Source: a virus. Taken from it: DNA of 64,000 bases. Location of the stretch: positions 1 through 64,000 of IMG/VR virus record IMGVR_UViG_3300042505_000794; one strand, given 5' to 3'. The position numbers and the translations under genes were made by a program. Below the pieces are notes generated by a model, which saw only the letters and a list, made by a program, of their open reading frames with translations, had not been told where the DNA came from and searched no databases. Position 1 is the first letter of the stretch. The number at the start of each line of letters is the position of its first letter. Below are positions 32,801 through 41,382 of this stretch, piece after piece.

Positions 32801-35343
32801 GTCTCGATTCAAAAGCTAGCGTTGAATACGTAGATACCGCATTAACTTCTAAACTCAACACCTCGTTATTACCTGTAAATGATAATGCATCTGTTTATCA
32901 AATTGTAATGGGTAACGATACTAGACTATCTGATGCACGTGCACCTCTCCCTCACACTACGTCATTGATAACTAATTTTGATACATCTGTATCTAATTTA
33001 ATTGCAGATTCAGTTGAATCAGCTATGTTGAGTTATGCAGGTGGTGTTACATCGATTAACAGTCTAACAGGTGACGTAACATTCAATGCTGCTTCAATAG
33101 GTTTATCAAATGTTGATGATACATCTGACATCAATAAACCTGTAAGCACAGCTGTCGCGGTAGCATTAGGTAGTAAAGAGTCAATAACTAATAAAAACAT
33201 TGCTGGTGGATACGTAGGGCTTAACAACCAAGGTAAAATTGATTCTAATTACATACCTTCAATGTCCATCAACACAAAATATGTACGTGAAACATTAGCT
33301 GAACGTAATGCGGTGTCAACTGCAAATATTGGCGATATTGTAGTGGTGACAGGACTTGTAAACTCTACATATATATTATCCGCGTTACCTCCAAGTGTTG
33401 ATAATAATTGGTTCGAGTTAACTAATACGTTAGGTGGTGTAAATACAATTAACGGAATGTCAGGTACGGTATCATTATCGTTATCATCATTACCAGGTAC
33501 CCTACCAGCTGCTAAATTCCCAGCATTCACTGGAGATGTAACATCAGTAGTTGGATCTAATGTACTTTCGTTAGCTGTTACTGGTGTTGCTCCAGGTACA
33601 TACAATTCTGTAACAGTTGATGCAAAAGGTAGAGTAACTGCTGCTGATGTGGTTTCAACAACTACTGTGAATGCAAGTTTATTAACAACAGGAACATTAG
33701 CTAAAGAGCGTTTACCTGCTTTCGCAGGTGATGTAACAGCATCGCCAGGTACAGGTACATTATCATTGAAACCGTCAGGTGTCTCAGCTGGTACATATAA
33801 CTCTGTAACAGTTGATGCAAAAGGTAGAGTAACCGCAGGTTCAATAATATCTGTTGGATCTTCTAATGCGAGTGATTTAACAAATGGTGTTCTACCTGTT
33901 GGACGTTTACCAGCATTCACAGGTGATGTTACTTCACAACCTAGTACAAATAGCTTAGTGCTATCTAATACTGGCGTAGTAGCAGATACATATAATTCTG
34001 TTACCGTTGATAGAAAGGGACGAGTATTATCTGGTTCAAAAATTCCATCATATACCGCTGCACAGATTGATTCAGCTTTATTTACAAAACTAGATATAAC
34101 AAAAGCTAATCAACCAGACGGGTATGTGAGTTTAGATTCAAACTCAAAGATAGATCAAGCATTCTTACCATCGATAACGTTAAACAACCGTCACGTTGTA
34201 ACTACGTTAACCGAACGTAACGCACTGGTCGCTAACGTCGGTGATGTTGCAATAATAGCTGGTGAGATTAACAAAACCTACGTTTTAAATCTATTACCAG
34301 TGAGCATAGATGACAATTGGTTGGAATTGGTTAACCCAGTAGAAACTGTTACGTCTTTGAATGGTCTCACAGGTGTTGTTTCGTTGACAGCTGGTGACTT
34401 AACTGGTACCCTGGATCATAGCGTACTACCTGCATTTGAAGGTGATGTGAATTCAGTTGAGGGGTCCAATATTCTTAACTTAAGTAACAGTGGTGTTACA
34501 TTAGGTACATATAACACTGTTACAGTTAATGCAAAAGGTATAGTAACCTCTGCGTATAACGCATCTACAATTGAACAATTAGGTTTAGAAAACGTATATA
34601 ATAAAATTGAAATTGCAAATTTATTACATTCGAAACACGATGATAGTAGTGAACTGAATGCATCTAAGCTCACGTCAGGTACTGTATCATCAACCGTATT
34701 ACAAGATGTTGTAGAATCTGGAACATATTTAACAGTTACTGTCGATACCAAGGGTCGAGTGATCGGTGGCGTGACTTCAACGAACACTGCTGCACCAGGT
34801 CAAGTATTTGTATCATTAGATGCACAAACAGGTGAATGGCAAGATGTACCATCAGGTACTAATGCAAGTTCACTTGTAACAGGTACTATTAGCGTTGATC
34901 GTTTACCGGTATCAGGTGCAGCTGCAGGTAACTATGGTACAGTTACCATTGATAGTAAAGGTCGTGTAACTGGAGGGGTGTCATCAACTAATACTGCTAG
35001 TGCCGGTCAAGTATTTGTAGCTTCTAATTCAACCGTAGGTACTTGGGTAGATGTTCCATCAAGTACAGATGCAGGTACACTAACAGAAGGTGAATTAGAT
35101 CCTAATCGACTTCCAAATACAGGTATATCAGCTGGTACGTACGATATGGTATCTGTAGATACAAAGGGACGAGTTGTTGGAGCAGCCGTAACGAACAAGC
35201 TCCCAGTAAGTGTATACAGAAGAAACAAAACTACAACGGACCATTTAGTAACTGTACAGATGGGTGAAACAGGATTCGATGTACTACCTATATCAGTATA
35301 TAAACGAAACACTGTAATTTCATCTTACAATATTATAGTGTAA
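26875..35343 (+). CDS. Giant tail fibre protein, 2822 residues
   Basis: The largest gene here. An N-terminal module (EGSSIVNLVLPNF, then PGEIIYQTTGTKGVYYY) is shared with the four following fibres. The body is built from repeated units. I count 19 versions of T-V-D-x-KGRV (for example YNSVTVDAKGRVTAGS), each usually preceded by LPAFTGDV and GTxxLTLxxTGV. Recurrent larger blocks have INKPVSTA, GGYVGLNxxxKID, LPxxxxNNRYVV, ERNAL, VGDIVIVAG and SYILNALP. The C-terminus (LPVSVYRRNKTTTD, LPISVYKRN) is shared with the 704-residue fibre. It is probably a long trimeric fibre that extends reach to the host surface, like the T4 gp34-37 shaft in a single chain. No catalytic or depolymerase motif seen. 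Confidence 0.85.
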   Translation: MLSDGVRYLEGSSIVNLVLPNFEADDKVNIQSPDPGEIIYQTTGTKGVYYYTGSSWVRLRASSDGQTIAISDLPAFTGDVESLPGTNVLTLNNITTAGSYTKVSVDAKGRVISGTSPTILSELGITDVYTKSYIDSLQTVKSINGKSGIILKLDVTDINGLASSATIDTTNASNITSGTLQRARLPLYTGDVISSALTSDLILKSVVSAGTYNKVQVNTKGLVVSGTQESTLAGLGITDAVGASMLPRGNATPAQLVLGNDTRLTDARTPKEHTHTVDQIVSLDETISNAIDLAQSTTNSQLALKEDKINKGAAGGYVGLNAEQKIDSIYLPSLTLNNVFTATTLEQRNALTANKSDIAIVAGSINKTFILQQLPASDSNNWLEMLNPTGGVTSVNAQTGAVSISLASLPGVLNLTSFPNSGVAAGLYNSISVDVKGRVTSGTFAPVYNKDEIDTKLSSKLDTITANVANGYASLDNQGKLNPSVLSNIALNNRYVVPSLQARNELVAAVGDIVIVTGNINKTYVLNVLPTSSNTNWLELLSSTGSVTSVNGYDGSINLSLSDIPGVLPISSFPVVSGDVLSQEGTAVIRLKDITTEGTYSKVTVNSKGLVVSGELTDASSLDATNITQGTLSDARLSSNVVLSTDQRLINARAPLPHTTDAITNFTAAVQGVVNTSVADLGNIVHTVNGEYGDVNITKTSIGLNHIDNTADINKPVSAAVAAELALKETPTNKGTAGGYVGLNSSTKIDSIYLPALPLSNRFVVESLSERNALTVSVGDIVVVADGVNNSYILNALPSTSDSNWIQLLTPASAVTSVNGNVGEIILDHDNIPGIVPTSKLPAFTGDAISSTGSNILSLTTSGVSPGTYNSVTVDAKGRVTAGSNINSGSSSFESGNASLLNVGQLPVARLPAFTGDVGAPAGTGQLYLSATGVVAGTYNSVTVDVKGRVLSGTNISIDVSNAANLTVGTLNKQRLPAFTGDVVSPIGTGNLTLTNTGVSAGTYNSVTVDTKGRVLSGVNTSMYSSTEVDAKLTAKIDASKINSPNGVVGLNANSKINPAYLPAVAINNRYVCETLNQRNLLNVVIGDIVIVAGSTNKSYILNALPADTNENWLEILNPTGGVQSFNGTVGEILFSANDLTGTVQPGTLPPFVGDVSSAGGTNQLTLRTVVQPGTYNRITVNEKGLVVDGHTVNYAADATQITEGTLADARLSSNVVLTNDVRLSDHRIPLPHTTDVITDFEAAVTDIISTSMVTSANSVTSVNSRLGDIVLSKADVNLSNVDNTSDANKPVSTAALAMLSLKEDKSRKNVAGGYVGLNDSGKIDTSLLPAMAINSRFAVSTLVQRNALSATVGDIAIVAGVINKSYILNELPPSVNNNWMELLAPTGSVTAVNNQTGNVEISLANISGNLPVTKMPALSGDISSISGTGTLTLVNTGVAAGTYNTVTVDKKGRVISGTLTSSVNNATTLNANNLTLGTVPIGRLPALIGDVVTTIGSNITTLSNTGVEPGTYTSVTVDNKGRVIAGTVSTSSATDASNLTSGTVPISRLPAFIGDVTSTVGTNSLVLNATGVAPGIYNSVTVDRKGRVTAGTSTSIYSSNEIDVKLQTKLDTNKLNQPNGYVGLNTNSKIDLQYLPSITLNENYVVNDLIERNATSASVGDIAIVLGYVNSSFMLTALPASDDNNWVELLNPSGGVLAVNGSTGTVSITLANIPGVLPANKLPVLTGDVSSVNDVVSLSSTGVSPGAYNLVTVDAKGRVTQGNNATTAAGLGITDVVNVNMLPSGDATSSQLVKGNDSRLTDSRNPTSHVHISSEISDLEDAITSAINNLKDGVDTQADTLKKLYELIIAGTTEIIVPNITARNALVISNTKTNVFVQDDGDGQWALYKAVTLGVNATYVKLSDPTIINDIVGFSAESSANKDADNTLSSNSDVKYPTQKAVKSYVDTVTATKVDGYALSTLLSEKASLLYVNNSLDSKASVEYVDTALTSKLNTSLLPVNDNASVYQIVMGNDTRLSDARAPLPHTTSLITNFDTSVSNLIADSVESAMLSYAGGVTSINSLTGDVTFNAASIGLSNVDDTSDINKPVSTAVAVALGSKESITNKNIAGGYVGLNNQGKIDSNYIPSMSINTKYVRETLAERNAVSTANIGDIVVVTGLVNSTYILSALPPSVDNNWFELTNTLGGVNTINGMSGTVSLSLSSLPGTLPAAKFPAFTGDVTSVVGSNVLSLAVTGVAPGTYNSVTVDAKGRVTAADVVSTTTVNASLLTTGTLAKERLPAFAGDVTASPGTGTLSLKPSGVSAGTYNSVTVDAKGRVTAGSIISVGSSNASDLTNGVLPVGRLPAFTGDVTSQPSTNSLVLSNTGVVADTYNSVTVDRKGRVLSGSKIPSYTAAQIDSALFTKLDITKANQPDGYVSLDSNSKIDQAFLPSITLNNRHVVTTLTERNALVANVGDVAIIAGEINKTYVLNLLPVSIDDNWLELVNPVETVTSLNGLTGVVSLTAGDLTGTLDHSVLPAFEGDVNSVEGSNILNLSNSGVTLGTYNTVTVNAKGIVTSAYNASTIEQLGLENVYNKIEIANLLHSKHDDSSELNASKLTSGTVSSTVLQDVVESGTYLTVTVDTKGRVIGGVTSTNTAAPGQVFVSLDAQTGEWQDVPSGTNASSLVTGTISVDRLPVSGAAAGNYGTVTIDSKGRVTGGVSSTNTASAGQVFVASNSTVGTWVDVPSSTDAGTLTEGELDPNRLPNTGISAGTYDMVSVDTKGRVVGAAVTNKLPVSVYRRNKTTTDHLVTVQMGETGFDVLPISVYKRNTVISSYNIIV

Positions 35344-35396
35344 AAATACACATTAAATATAAGTTACAACCAAATAAATGAACGGAGAATTTAATA

Positions 35397-36485
35397 ATGA
35401 ATTTTGACGGTATCAAGCTCGTTGAGGGATCAGCTAACTACAATATTGTAGCTACGACTCTAACACAGTCTCAACGACAATCCTTGCAAACCCTTGAACT
35501 AGGTGAAATTATATATGTTACAGATGGAACTGCCCCAGGTATACAAGTGTATAACGGTTCCGGATGGAGTAATTTATCATTAGTGACAGCTACAAATACT
35601 TCAGTTACACCTACCGGTGGTATATCAGCAACTAATGTTCAATCTGCGTTAGCAGAACTAGATACAGAAAAAGCATCTGCAAGCTCATTATCAACTGTTG
35701 CAGTATCTGGTCTATATGCTGATTTATCAAATAAACCTGATTTAGCTTTAAAAGCTGACTTAGTAAACGGTAAAGTCCCATCATCGCAAATACCAGATTC
35801 AGTATTAGGTCAACTTGAATACCAAGGTGTTTGGGATATGTCTGTTGCTATGCTACCCGCCGCTCCAGAAAATAAAGGACATTATTATGTAGCCAATGCG
35901 GCAGGTAATGGCTATAATGTCGGTGATTGGGCTGTAAGTAACGGTATGACTTGGGATAAAGTAGATAATACTGACTCTGTTTTCTCGGTCAACGGGTATA
36001 CTGGAACTGTAACTATTACAAAAACTGATATAGGTTTAGGGAACGTTAATAATACGTCAGACGCAAATAAACCAATTAGTACCGCTGCACAAACAGCATT
36101 AGATCTTAAAGCTAATCTAGCTGGCGCTTCATTTACAGGAAATGTTGGTACCTCAGGTACAATATCGGATGGCATAGGTAATGTTCGAGCTATTCCTCAA
36201 AATCTACAATCAGCAGCGTACACATTAGTCGCATCAGATGCTGGTAAACATATTAATCTTACGACAGGCGGAGTAACAATACCTGCAGGTGTATTTGCTA
36301 TTGGAGACTGTATCATTATTTACAATGATAGTTCGACAACTCAAACGATAACTTGTACAGCTGTTACTGCGTACGTTAGTGGTACTAATGCAGTAAAATC
36401 TACGGTTATTTTAGCAGCTAGAGGGTTAGCGACGTTAATGTTTAACAGATTAACAGATGTAGTTATCTCAGGTGACGTTACCTAA
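35397..36485 (+). CDS. Tail fibre protein 3 (short type)
   Basis: 362 residues. N-terminal shared module (VEGSANYNIVATTL, LGEIIYVTDGT, VYNGSGWSNL), then SGLYADLSNKPDL, a SQIPDSVLGQLEYQGVWDMS block, GDWAVSNGMTWDKVDNTD, one INKP-type repeat (GLGNVNNTSDANKPIST), and a C-terminal domain (IPQNLQSAAYTLVASDAGKHINLTT to VISGDVT). The C-terminal domain occurs in three fibres of this locus and is a candidate trimerisation or tip domain. ACGGAG precedes the ATG. I see only a weak late-type octamer (ATTAAATA, 35352) before it, so it may be read from upstream. Confidence 0.8.
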   Translation: MNFDGIKLVEGSANYNIVATTLTQSQRQSLQTLELGEIIYVTDGTAPGIQVYNGSGWSNLSLVTATNTSVTPTGGISATNVQSALAELDTEKASASSLSTVAVSGLYADLSNKPDLALKADLVNGKVPSSQIPDSVLGQLEYQGVWDMSVAMLPAAPENKGHYYVANAAGNGYNVGDWAVSNGMTWDKVDNTDSVFSVNGYTGTVTITKTDIGLGNVNNTSDANKPISTAAQTALDLKANLAGASFTGNVGTSGTISDGIGNVRAIPQNLQSAAYTLVASDAGKHINLTTGGVTIPAGVFAIGDCIIIYNDSSTTQTITCTAVTAYVSGTNAVKSTVILAARGLATLMFNRLTDVVISGDVT

Positions 36486-36496
36486 TGTATCAGGTA

Positions 36497-36504
36497 TATA
36501 AATA
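36497..36504 (+). promoter_or_regulatory. T4-type late promoter (exact TATAAATA)
   Basis: Exact consensus octamer 35 bases before the ATG at 36540. Confidence 0.7.
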
Positions 36505-36539
36505 AAACGATGTTATATAATTAAATCAGGAGCTATACA

Positions 36540-38654
36540 ATGTTAGCAGATGGCTACCAATTAGCAGAAGGTACCTCAATAACCAATTTGGTACTAACCA
36601 ACGTTACCGAAATTCAAAAACTAGCTTTACCTACACCTAGCATAGGTGAAATCGTATATCAAACTAATAACAATAACGGGGTATACGTTTATACAGGTAC
36701 TGAATGGGTTAAGACCGCAACCGGTAGTGGTAATTTAACTTTACCCGCTTTTACTGGAGATATTGTATCAGATGTCGGGTCAAACGTACTACGATTATCC
36801 AATATTACAACCGCAGGTACATACACTAAAGTAACAGTTGATGCTAAAGGTCGTATATACTCAGGGCTATCACCAACACTAATAGCTGGGTTGGGTATTA
36901 CGGACGTATATACAAAAACTGAAATAGACACTCAAATGAGAGTAACATCTATTAACGGTAAAAAAGGAGTAATATCTAAATTAGCTCCCACAGATATCAG
37001 TGGACTTTCCGCAAGTGCTACAACTGATACTACGAATGCAGCAAATATTAGTACCGGTGTATTATCTCCAGCTAGAATGCCAGTGTTTACAGGTGATCTT
37101 CTCAACTCCCGCGATGATACATCCGTTGTATTGAGATCTATTACATCTAGTGGTACCTATAATAAAGTATCTGTTAATTCAAAAGGTTTAGTCACCAGTG
37201 GATCTGTTGAAACAACGTTGGCTGGATTAGGTATAACAGACGGTGTTAGCTCCAGTATGTTACCATCAGGTAACGCAACTACCTCACAATTAGTAAGAGG
37301 TAACGATACACGGTTAAATGATGCAAGACCACCTACAGCACATACACATTACGCTACCGACGTCGTCGACTTATCATCCTTGATAATTGATTCTATTTCG
37401 ACAGCTATACAAAATAATAATGACGCTCTTAGAAATGGTGTATCATCCAATGGAGATACATTAAGAAAATTATATGATTTGATTACTGCAGGTACAATTC
37501 AAATTCCGGTACCTAATATTGCTGCAAGAGATGAATTGAATATTACCTCGATGTCTGTAACAGTATTTGTTGAAAATGATACGAATGGTGCATGGGCTGT
37601 ATATAAGCCTACGTCACTCGGTATCAATGCAAATTATATGAAGCTTACCGATAAAGCTAGTTTAACTACTGCTACCGGTACATCTGTAGAAATCGTAGCA
37701 AATAAAGATACAGATGGTACGTTTAGTATGAATAGCGATATTCGGTACCCCTCTCAACGCGCTGTAAAAACTTACATTGATAACCGTATACGAGCAGCTG
37801 GACCGCAAACAACTGGAGCTATAGCATCTAGTGTTCATTCTATCAATGGTTATACACCAGATTTAACCGGTGATGTCGTTTTACCAAACGTTTTATCAAT
37901 TAACGGGTATAGTCCTAATGTTAACGGGTATGTATCAATACCTATCATTGAATCTATCAACGGATTGTCTCCAGATATTAACGGTGATATTACACTATCA
38001 AGTATTCTAGCTATTAATGGTTTCGTTCCAGATGGTACTGGTAGCATTAATTTTGATTATATATCTAGTATCAATGGACGTACCGGAACTATTAGTAAAA
38101 TCTTACCTGGTGATACGAGTGGGATTTTCAACTCATCTACCGGAAAAGTTCTTTCATCGTTGATGCCTGCTTTTTCAGGAGATGCTACATCTAATCCTGG
38201 GACTACGACACTAACCTTAAAAGATATGCCTAATTTATCAGCTGGTATATACAATGCGGTATCCGTTGATACCAAGGGTCGTGTTGTAGCTGGGCAATTT
38301 GTCAATTATGTAACATCTGATGCTAGCACGTTACAGTCCGGTACTATTAGCGGTGAACGATTACCCGCATTCTATGGTGATATCACAACCGATGGTAGTA
38401 CAGCTGAATTACGATTAACCCCTGTACCAAACTTAACACCTGGTACATATAATAGTGTGTCTGTAGATAATAAAGGTCGGGTCACACAAGGTGGTGTATT
38501 GGATACACTACCTGTAACCGTTGTTCGTCGTGGTAGACCTAATGTATCGTACAATATACCTATTGGAAATTTAGCAGGTTATGATTCTCTACCACTGATA
38601 GTAAGACGTCGCAATGGGTCTATTATGAATTATACTGTACCAACTAACTTATAA
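36540..38654 (+). CDS. Tail fibre protein 4 (long type)
   Basis: 704 residues. It begins with the shared module (AEGTSITNLVLTNV, IGEIVYQTNNNNGVYVYTG). The body resembles a shortened version of the 2822-residue fibre: LPAFTGDIVS, KVTVDAKGRI, the GDTLRKLYDLITAG / IPVPNIAARDEL module, and a tract of five SINGYxPxxxG units (SINGYTPDLTGDV, SINGYSPNVNGYV, SINGLSPDINGDI and on). It ends with paired VVRRGRPNVSYNI and IVRRRNGSIMNYT strands like those ending the giant fibre. Probably an alternative or partner fibre with the same attachment site and tip architecture. Confidence 0.8.
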   Translation: MLADGYQLAEGTSITNLVLTNVTEIQKLALPTPSIGEIVYQTNNNNGVYVYTGTEWVKTATGSGNLTLPAFTGDIVSDVGSNVLRLSNITTAGTYTKVTVDAKGRIYSGLSPTLIAGLGITDVYTKTEIDTQMRVTSINGKKGVISKLAPTDISGLSASATTDTTNAANISTGVLSPARMPVFTGDLLNSRDDTSVVLRSITSSGTYNKVSVNSKGLVTSGSVETTLAGLGITDGVSSSMLPSGNATTSQLVRGNDTRLNDARPPTAHTHYATDVVDLSSLIIDSISTAIQNNNDALRNGVSSNGDTLRKLYDLITAGTIQIPVPNIAARDELNITSMSVTVFVENDTNGAWAVYKPTSLGINANYMKLTDKASLTTATGTSVEIVANKDTDGTFSMNSDIRYPSQRAVKTYIDNRIRAAGPQTTGAIASSVHSINGYTPDLTGDVVLPNVLSINGYSPNVNGYVSIPIIESINGLSPDINGDITLSSILAINGFVPDGTGSINFDYISSINGRTGTISKILPGDTSGIFNSSTGKVLSSLMPAFSGDATSNPGTTTLTLKDMPNLSAGIYNAVSVDTKGRVVAGQFVNYVTSDASTLQSGTISGERLPAFYGDITTDGSTAELRLTPVPNLTPGTYNSVSVDNKGRVTQGGVLDTLPVTVVRRGRPNVSYNIPIGNLAGYDSLPLIVRRRNGSIMNYTVPTNL

Positions 38655-38666
38655 GGAGTTTAATAT

Positions 38667-40181
38667 ATGGCAGAGGCCCTAAGCTTGATCGAAGGATCTG
38701 TAAATGCAAATTTAGTATTTACAAATGTAACCAAAATACAGAAAGAAGCGTTAATTAATTTAGAAAAAGGTGAAACTGTTTATCAAACAGATGGATCGCC
38801 AAGCTTACAACTATATAACGGAACACAGTGGATTGCTATTGACGCAAAAAACGTGGTTGAGTATTCTGACAGTTCTGGTTTCCCTGCAGTTGGTAGTACT
38901 AACACGTTATATATCGACAAAACAAAAAATCTGGTGTACCGTTGGTCAAATTCTCAATACGTAAACATGTCATCTGGGTATGGTAAAGTTGGGTATGCTG
39001 GATTAATTGGTAACGGTGGTGTATCAAGTTTACCTATACCAACCGTAGATATAAAAGGTGTGTATTATGTAGCATCGTCATCAATCACATCTCAAAATAT
39101 TTCACTAAAAAGTGGTGACTGGGCAGTATGTAATGGTACGTCATGGGATAAAATTAACAACAATAATGCAGTTGTAACTGTAAATAGTGTATCTCCTGAT
39201 ATTAGTGGTAACGTCATGTTAACTGCTAATGATATCTCAGGCATTCCAGGTCTATATCAAAATACATTCATCGGTAACCAAACAGCACCAATATTTGTAT
39301 CTACTGTGACAACCGGTACAGCACCATTCACCATTAATTCTACCACGGTTGTACCAAATTTAAACGTAAATTTGATAAACGGTGTGACGGTTTCAGGTAC
39401 AGCAACCTTAGGACATGCGTTAATAGCTACCAGTGGTACTCAAGCTACTTGGCAAACCTTAGAATCAAAAGCTGATCTTGTTAATGGAAAAATACCTACT
39501 GCTCAATTACCTGATTCGATAGCTGGACAACTACATTATCTAGGTGTACGAAATATGTCAACCGCTTTACCAGCTGCTGCTGGATTAGCTGGAGGGTATT
39601 ATATAACATCAGTAGCTGGTAACGGTTATGCTGTAGGTGACTGGGCTATCAGCAATGGCGCATCATGGGATAAAATAGATAATACAGATGCGGTATCATC
39701 GGTTAATGGAAAAACTGGTGCTGTAACATTAACAAAAGCCGATATTATTTTAGATTCAGTTGACAACACAGCAGATATTAATAAGCCTATTAGCACACTA
39801 ACACAAGCTGCTCTAAACCAAAAAGCGAATTTGTCAGGAGCTACATTTACCGGAGATGTGAATGATAGTAGAGGTAATCTACGAGCTGTTCCTCAAAATA
39901 GTAGAACATCTGCATATACCTTAGCTCTGTCTGATATTGGTAAACATATTAGTATAACAACCGGTGGTATTACAGTACCATCAGGGATTTTTAGTGTAGG
40001 TGATGTTATAGTCATTTATAATAATAGCTCAACAGCTCAACCTATCACTTGTTCATCAGTAACCGCATATATGTCAGGTGTCGACGTTGTTAAAACCTCA
40101 ATGTCTATGTCTCCTCGCGGTTTATGTTCTGTTCTATTTTATAGCGCTACGAGTGCTGTTATTTCTGGCGATGTTTATTAA
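38667..40181 (+). CDS. Tail fibre protein 5 (short type)
   Basis: 504 residues, 12 bases after fibre 4 with AAGGAG. It has the shared N-module (IEGSVNANLVFTNV, KGETVYQTDGS, LYNGTQWIAI), an extra block with WSNSQYVNMSSGYG and a GDWAVCNGTSWDKINN unit, then KADLVNGKIPTAQLPDSIAGQLHYLGV, GDWAISNGASWDKIDN and the common C-terminal domain (VPQNSRTSAYTLALSDIGKHI to VISGDVY). It is closely related to fibres 3 and 6, differing mainly in the number of internal blocks. Confidence 0.8.
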   Translation: MAEALSLIEGSVNANLVFTNVTKIQKEALINLEKGETVYQTDGSPSLQLYNGTQWIAIDAKNVVEYSDSSGFPAVGSTNTLYIDKTKNLVYRWSNSQYVNMSSGYGKVGYAGLIGNGGVSSLPIPTVDIKGVYYVASSSITSQNISLKSGDWAVCNGTSWDKINNNNAVVTVNSVSPDISGNVMLTANDISGIPGLYQNTFIGNQTAPIFVSTVTTGTAPFTINSTTVVPNLNVNLINGVTVSGTATLGHALIATSGTQATWQTLESKADLVNGKIPTAQLPDSIAGQLHYLGVRNMSTALPAAAGLAGGYYITSVAGNGYAVGDWAISNGASWDKIDNTDAVSSVNGKTGAVTLTKADIILDSVDNTADINKPISTLTQAALNQKANLSGATFTGDVNDSRGNLRAVPQNSRTSAYTLALSDIGKHISITTGGITVPSGIFSVGDVIVIYNNSSTAQPITCSSVTAYMSGVDVVKTSMSMSPRGLCSVLFYSATSAVISGDVY

Positions 40182-40197
40182 TTATCGGTAAATATTA

Positions 40198-41373
40198 ATG
40201 ATTTATGAAAATTTAGTTTTAATTTCCGGTTCTGCAAATGCAAACTTAATTTGTACCAGTATTTCGTATGCTGAACGAATAGCATTAATGGATTTAGAGC
40301 CTGGTGAAATCGTATACCAGTACAATACTTTTGGAACCAATACATCAGGGTTATATATCTATAACGGTACTAACTGGATTCAATTAGGGTTAAAAGGTGA
40401 TGGGTTTACAGCTACATTAGCAGATTATAATATCAATAACGCGTATACCGTAACCGATATTAATACTCTGTTACAATCTAAAGCTAGTTTGGTAAATGGT
40501 AAAATACCTGAATCGTCGCTTCCGGATTCGGTACTCGGGCAGTTAAGCTACCAGGGTACATACGATATGGCTGTGGATCTACCAACAGCTACATTAGCCA
40601 ATAAAGGTGATTTCTATATTGCTAATAATACAACTACTCAACGTGGGTATTATACCGGAGATTGGGCAATTAGTAACGGCGCAGCTTGGGAACGGATTGC
40701 CAACTCAGGTTTAGTTAGTTCTATTAATAATAGAACAGGTGCAGTAACATTAACCAAATCTGATTTAAGTTTAGGAAATGTAGATAATACTGCAGATGTA
40801 TCTAAGCCTCTAAGTGTAGCAGCTACTAACGCTCTAGCAACAAAACTTAACCTATCCGGTGGTTCACTTACAGGTCCATTAACATCATCAAGTACCATAT
40901 GTGACGCTTCAAGTACTGAAATAAGCTATTTAGCAGGTGTGACTAGTTCTATTCAGTCTCAGCTAAATTCAAAAATCAATGGAAGTAGTCCAACCATTAC
41001 CGGTACACTAACTGCTCCTACAATCTCTAGTACAACTATTAATTGTACTACAATTTCTGACGCAGCTGGTAATTTACGTAAAATACCTCAAAATTCACAA
41101 ACGAGTGCATACACCGCTACATTATCGGATGTAGGTAAACATATTTCTACACCGGTAAGTGTAAATATACCAGCTAATGTTTTTAGTACAGGTGACACTT
41201 TTATTATTTTTAATAATAGTATCTTACCTCAACTTGTTTCATGTTCAAACGTCACTGCTTACGCTTCTGGAAACACTACCGTACGTACATCAGTAACGGT
41301 AGCTGCAAAAGGGTTATGTACCGTTCTTACAACTGGCACAAATGAATTTGTACTCGCTGGCGATGTAACTTAG
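40198..41373 (+). CDS. Tail fibre protein 6 (short type)
   Basis: 391 residues. It has the shared N-module (ISGSANANLICTSI, PGEIVYQYNTFG, LYIYNGTNWIQL), KIPESSLPDSVLGQLSYQGTYDM, GDWAISNGAAWERIAN, one GNVDNTADVSKPLSVA repeat, a SYLAGVTSSIQSQLNSKI coiled segment found in many phage fibres, and the common C-terminal domain ending VLAGDVT. No clear ribosome binding site precedes the ATG, so translation may be coupled to fibre 5. It stops 9 bases before the adhesin gene. Confidence 0.78.
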   Translation: MIYENLVLISGSANANLICTSISYAERIALMDLEPGEIVYQYNTFGTNTSGLYIYNGTNWIQLGLKGDGFTATLADYNINNAYTVTDINTLLQSKASLVNGKIPESSLPDSVLGQLSYQGTYDMAVDLPTATLANKGDFYIANNTTTQRGYYTGDWAISNGAAWERIANSGLVSSINNRTGAVTLTKSDLSLGNVDNTADVSKPLSVAATNALATKLNLSGGSLTGPLTSSSTICDASSTEISYLAGVTSSIQSQLNSKINGSSPTITGTLTAPTISSTTINCTTISDAAGNLRKIPQNSQTSAYTATLSDVGKHISTPVSVNIPANVFSTGDTFIIFNNSILPQLVSCSNVTAYASGNTTVRTSVTVAAKGLCTVLTTGTNEFVLAGDVT

Positions 41374-41382
41374 GCTAATATA

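Noticed and set aside
26875-35343. Regular repeats suggesting a CRISPR array or tandem repeat locus
   Set aside because: Repeats are protein-level, divergent in nucleotides and in one long reading frame; no short identical repeats with unique spacers.
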